Below, in pieces: positions 6,779 through 9,922 of a stretch of DNA of 9,922 nucleotides (position 1 is its first letter; each line of letters starts with the position of its first letter). The DNA is from Oscillospiraceae bacterium (lineage in GTDB: Bacteria; Bacillota_A; Clostridia; Oscillospirales; Oscillospiraceae). The stretch lies in assembly GCA_024690695.1 (NCBI GenBank), contig JAILOS010000119.1, positions 1-9,922 on the forward strand, written 5' to 3'. The translations under genes and the position numbers were made by a program. The notes under the pieces were generated by a model, which saw nothing but the letters and a program-made list of their open reading frames with translations, was not told where the DNA came from and ran no database searches.

Positions 6779-9178
6779 ATGATCGGTCAGATTTCACGCG
6801 ACGAGGTTCGCAGCGCCATTGAGGACAAGCTGTGCGCCCATTTCGGCGTCACCGGCGCCACGGCCACCGACGACCAGATCTTCCAGGCGACGGCCATCGT
6901 GATCCGCGAGATCATGAGCCGCCTGCTGGTCGCGGAGGACCCCAGAAGGCAGAACAAAGAGATCCACTACATGTCCATGGAATTCCTCATGGGCCGCAGC
7001 CTGATGAAGAACGCCTTCAACCTCGGCATCGCCGAGGAGATCAAGGGCGCGCTGGAGGATATGGGCCGCAGCGCCACGGACATCTTCGAGGCGGAGCCCG
7101 ACGCGGGCCTCGGCAACGGCGGCCTCGGCCGTCTCGCCGCCTGCTACATGGACAGCATGGCGACGCTGGGCCTGGAGGCCACGGGCTATTCCCTCTGCTA
7201 CGAGCTCGGCATCTTCCGCCAGAAATTCGCCGGCGGCAAGCAGACCGAGGTGGCGGACAACTGGCGCAGCGCGATGGAAAGCTGGCTGATCTCCCGCTAC
7301 GACGACCAGGTGGAGGTGCGCTTCGGCGGGCAGATCGCCCCCCAGTGGGACAACACCGGCCGTTACCACGCCGAGCACACCGGCTACACCGCCGTCACCG
7401 CCGTGCCGCGCGACATGCTGATCGCCGGCTACGACGGCAAGAGCGTCGGCACCCTGCGCCTCTGGGAGGCGCACAGCCCGAACTCGCTGGACATGTACCT
7501 CTTCTCCGAGGGCGAGTACGTCAAGAGCATGGAGCAGCGCACGATGACCGAAGTCATCACAAAGGTGCTCTATCCCGCCGACGACCATATCGAGGGCAAA
7601 ACCCTGCGCCTCAAGCAGCAGTACTTCTTCGTCTCGGCCAGCGCTCAGGACATCGTGCGCAAGCACATCGCCAAATGGGGCGATATCCGCAATTTCGGCG
7701 AGCACCACGTGATCCAGATCAACGACACGCACCCGACGCTCATCATTCCCGAGCTGATGCGCCTGTTCATGGACGAACACGGCCTCGGCTGGGACGAGAG
7801 CTGGGAGATCGTGCGCCGCAGCGTCGCCTACACGAACCACACCGTGATGAGCGAGGCGCTGGAGAAGTGGCCGCAGGACCTGATCCAGAAGCAGCTCCCG
7901 CGCGTATGGGAGATCCTGTGCGAGATCAACAAGCGCTGGGTCAGCTACCTGGTCGAAAGCTTCGGACAGGGCGAGCGCGTCGGGCGCAACATGATCATTC
8001 GCGACGGACAGGTGCACATGGCCAACCTCTGCCTTGCCGCCTGCTTCCGCGTCAACGGCGTGTCCCGCCTGCACGGCGACATCCTCAAGAGCGACCTCTT
8101 CCGCGACCTCGCCTCCGTCCGGCCCGACCGCTTCACCTATGTCACCAACGGCATCGACCACCGCCGCTGGCTCAGCCAGATCAACCCCGGCCTCCACGGC
8201 CTGATCTGCGAGCTGCTGGGCGGCGACGGCTATCTGCTCGAGCCCGAGCGGCTTTCGGAGCTCAACGCCTTCGCCTCCGACACGCAGGTGCTGCGCCGCG
8301 TCGAGGCGATCAAGGCGGACAACAAGCGCCGCTTCGCCGAGTTTGCCAAGCGCAACGACGGCTTCGTCTTCAACACCGACGCCGTGATGGACGTGCAGGT
8401 CAAACGTCTGCACGAGTACAAGCGCCAGCTCCTGTGCGCGATGCGCATCACCAAGCTGCAGATGGACCTGCACGACGACCCGAACCGCGACTTCGTGCCG
8501 CGCACCTTCGTCTTCGGCGCGAAGGCGGCCGCCGGCTACAAGACGGCCAAGCGCATCATCGAGCTGCTGCTGAGTCTGCAGAAGGACGTCAACAGCGACC
8601 CGCTCTGCAAGGACAAGCTCCAGGTCTACTTCGTGGAGAACTACCGCGTCTCCGCCGCCGAGGCGATCATGCCCGCCGCGCAGGTGAGCGAGCAGATCTC
8701 CACCGCCGGCAAGGAGGCCTCCGGCACCGGCTGCATGAAGCTGATGATGAACGGCGCCGTGACGATCGGCACGCTCGACGGCGCCAACGTCGAGATGTAC
8801 GAGCGCCTGGGCGACGAGAACATGTTCCTCTTCGGCCTGCACGCCGACGAGATCGACCAGCTGCGCCGCCGCGGCTACGCGCCGCTCGATCTGTTCAACC
8901 GGGACCCCGAGCTGCAGCGCATTTTCCGCCGCTTCCGCGAGGGCTTCTCCGACGGCAAGAGCTATTCCGACCTCGTGTCGCTGCTCAACTACGGCGGCGA
9001 CCAGTATATGCTCATCGCCGACTATCCGTCCTACGCCGAATGCCAGACCCGGCTCTACGACCGCATCCGCGACCGCGACGAGCTGGCGCGGCTGGCGCTG
9101 GTCAACACCGCGCAGAGCGGCTGGTTCGCGGCCGACCGCGCGATCCGCGAATACGCGCAGAATATATGGAAACTCTGA
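6779..9178 (+). CDS. glgP: Glycogen/maltodextrin phosphorylase (GT35, PLP-dependent)
   Basis: Releases glucose-1-phosphate from alpha-1,4-glucan ends using phosphate and pyridoxal phosphate; cytosolic. The product has 799 residues against about 800-815 in the family, and appears intact. Recognisable parts: YMSMEFLMGRSL (64-75), GLGNGGLGRLAACYMDS (110-126), INDTHPTLIIPELMR (314-328), VKRLHEYKRQ (541-550), and the PLP site EASGTGCMKLMMNGA (646-660) with the Schiff-base Lys at 654, followed by TIGTLDGANVE. Cys652 stands at a position often Asn, but the family pattern tolerates variation there. The start ATG 6779 has GGAGGA (6762-6767) 11 bases upstream. The 54-base gap after glgD holds no visible terminator or promoter, so glgC-glgD-glgP is probably one transcript pairing synthesis of the precursor with breakdown of the polymer. 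No glgA or glgB is present in the window. The 3' end overlaps the next gene. Confidence 0.97.
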   Translation: MIGQISRDEVRSAIEDKLCAHFGVTGATATDDQIFQATAIVIREIMSRLLVAEDPRRQNKEIHYMSMEFLMGRSLMKNAFNLGIAEEIKGALEDMGRSATDIFEAEPDAGLGNGGLGRLAACYMDSMATLGLEATGYSLCYELGIFRQKFAGGKQTEVADNWRSAMESWLISRYDDQVEVRFGGQIAPQWDNTGRYHAEHTGYTAVTAVPRDMLIAGYDGKSVGTLRLWEAHSPNSLDMYLFSEGEYVKSMEQRTMTEVITKVLYPADDHIEGKTLRLKQQYFFVSASAQDIVRKHIAKWGDIRNFGEHHVIQINDTHPTLIIPELMRLFMDEHGLGWDESWEIVRRSVAYTNHTVMSEALEKWPQDLIQKQLPRVWEILCEINKRWVSYLVESFGQGERVGRNMIIRDGQVHMANLCLAACFRVNGVSRLHGDILKSDLFRDLASVRPDRFTYVTNGIDHRRWLSQINPGLHGLICELLGGDGYLLEPERLSELNAFASDTQVLRRVEAIKADNKRRFAEFAKRNDGFVFNTDAVMDVQVKRLHEYKRQLLCAMRITKLQMDLHDDPNRDFVPRTFVFGAKAAAGYKTAKRIIELLLSLQKDVNSDPLCKDKLQVYFVENYRVSAAEAIMPAAQVSEQISTAGKEASGTGCMKLMMNGAVTIGTLDGANVEMYERLGDENMFLFGLHADEIDQLRRRGYAPLDLFNRDPELQRIFRRFREGFSDGKSYSDLVSLLNYGGDQYMLIADYPSYAECQTRLYDRIRDRDELARLALVNTAQSGWFAADRAIREYAQNIWKL

Positions 9179-9922
9179 ACCGGAAATCCGTGATCACCGT
9201 GATCGGCGGGGCCAATACCGACATCGGCGGCGGCCCCGCCGCCTCGCTGCGCCTGTACGACTCCAACCCCGGCGTCATCACGCTGCGGCAGGGCGGCGTC
9301 GGGCGCAACATCGCGCACAACCTGCGCCTGCTGGGCGAGGAGGTGCGGCTGATCGCCGCCGTCGGGGACGACCTCTTCGGCCGGGATCTGCGCGCGGGCT
9401 GCGAGGCGCTCGGCATCGACTGCGGCCGTATGCTCACCGTGCCCGGCGCGCGCTCGTCGACCTACCTCTACGTCACGAACGCGGCCGGCGACATGCACGT
9501 CGGCATCGCGGACATGGAGATCGTGCAGTGCGTGACGCCCGCGTATCTCGAACCGCTGATGGACGAGATCAACGCCTCCGCGGCGGTCGTCGTCGACGCG
9601 AATCTGAGCGGGGAGACGCTGGACTTTCTCGCCGGGGCCTGCACCGCGCCCCTCTATGCCGACCCGGTTTCCACCGCGAAGGCGCCGCGGCTGCAGAAGC
9701 TGCTGCCGCGCCTGACGGCCTTCAAGCCCAACGCGCTGGAGGCGGCGCTGCTGACCGGGGAGAACTACCCCGGCAAGGCGGCCCGCGCGCTGCTGGAGCG
9801 GGGCGTCAGGCGGGTTTTCGTCAGCCTCGGCTCCGGCGGGATGCTGGCCGCGGAGGAGGGGGAGAGCCTGCGCCTGCCCTGCGCGCCCGGCCCGATCGTC
9901 AACACGACCGGCGCGGGCGACG
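9166..9922 (+). CDS. psuK: PfkB-family sugar kinase, probable pseudouridine kinase (PsuK/YeiC-like), C-terminus cut off by window edge
   Basis: By family, phosphorylates pseudouridine to pseudouridine 5'-phosphate, which PsuG then splits to uracil and ribose-5-phosphate. 252 codons are present. Visible: VIGGANTDIGG (12-22) at the N-terminus, the PfkB signature QGGVGRNIAHNLRLLG (42-57), VGDDLFGRDL (66-75), DPVS (166-169), KPNALEA (187-193) and the active-site NTTGAGD (246-252), whose catalytic base Asp252 is the last full codon before the edge. The stretch DSNPGVITLRQGGVGRNIA (32-50) closely resembles my recollection of the matching stretch in E. coli YeiC/PsuK, which separates it from ribokinase and fructokinase. 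ATG 9166 lies 13 bases inside the end of glgP in another frame, with no clear Shine-Dalgarno, so re-initiation after glgP is likely. A GTG at residue 9 is an alternative start. Another nucleoside or sugar specificity cannot be excluded; finding psuG just downstream would settle it. Confidence 0.85.
   Translation, partial: METLNRKSVITVIGGANTDIGGGPAASLRLYDSNPGVITLRQGGVGRNIAHNLRLLGEEVRLIAAVGDDLFGRDLRAGCEALGIDCGRMLTVPGARSSTYLYVTNAAGDMHVGIADMEIVQCVTPAYLEPLMDEINASAAVVVDANLSGETLDFLAGACTAPLYADPVSTAKAPRLQKLLPRLTAFKPNALEAALLTGENYPGKAARALLERGVRRVFVSLGSGGMLAAEEGESLRLPCAPGPIVNTTGAGD

Noticed and set aside
6794..8842. A 682-codon open frame on the minus strand opposite glgP
   Set aside because: Low-complexity Val/Ala/Asp/Leu/His composition antisense to a complete, motif-verified GlgP; a codon-bias artefact.

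Overview
The window is a high-G+C, gene-dense bacterial chromosome segment, most likely from a Clostridia-class Firmicute of the Oscillospiraceae/Ruminococcaceae kind. This taxonomic call is an inference. It rests on AGGAGG-type ribosome binding sites before most genes, a paired glgC-glgD (GlgD is a Firmicutes feature), the prs-pth neighbourhood known from Firmicutes, and a membrane-anchored PpiC-type foldase. Eight protein genes can be supported. No tRNA, rRNA, CRISPR array, transposase or prophage gene is visible.

Left part, minus strand (1-2432): prfB (release factor 2) is followed downstream by a membrane-anchored parvulin-type peptidyl-prolyl isomerase whose C-terminus lies beyond the left edge. 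prfB reads through as one uninterrupted 368-codon frame, so it lacks the programmed +1 frameshift that autoregulates RF2 in many bacteria.

Divergent control region (2433-2614): two good sigma-70/sigma-A-type promoters point away from each other. The prfB promoter is TTTACA-17-TATAAT; the prs promoter is TTTTCA-17-TATACT with an extended TG. A perfect 7-bp inverted repeat sits between them, next to the prs -35 box.

Centre, plus strand (2615-4187): prs (PRPP synthase) and pth (peptidyl-tRNA hydrolase) form a tight two-gene unit. The 227-base gap after pth (4188-4414) is the least explained part of the window. It is packed with perfect inverted repeats (11, 10 and 13 bp) plus longer-range and mutually exclusive pairings, and it ends 6 bases before the glgC ribosome binding site. 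It could be a structured leader or riboregulator of the glycogen genes, a small RNA, or a dispersed palindromic/MITE-like repeat.

Right part, plus strand (4415-9922): glgC and glgD (the catalytic and catalytically degenerate ADP-glucose pyrophosphorylase subunits), then glgP (glycogen phosphorylase), then a PfkB-family kinase resembling pseudouridine kinase (PsuK). The kinase start overlaps the glgP stop by 13 bases and the gene is cut by the right edge exactly after its catalytic Asp codon. GlgC/GlgD make the ADP-glucose donor for glycogen synthesis and GlgP releases glucose-1-phosphate from the polymer. No glycogen synthase (glgA) or branching enzyme (glgB) is in the window. The system is mostly ordinary housekeeping and storage metabolism; the notable points are the structured pre-glgC region, the frameshift-less prfB and the glgP/psuK overlap.
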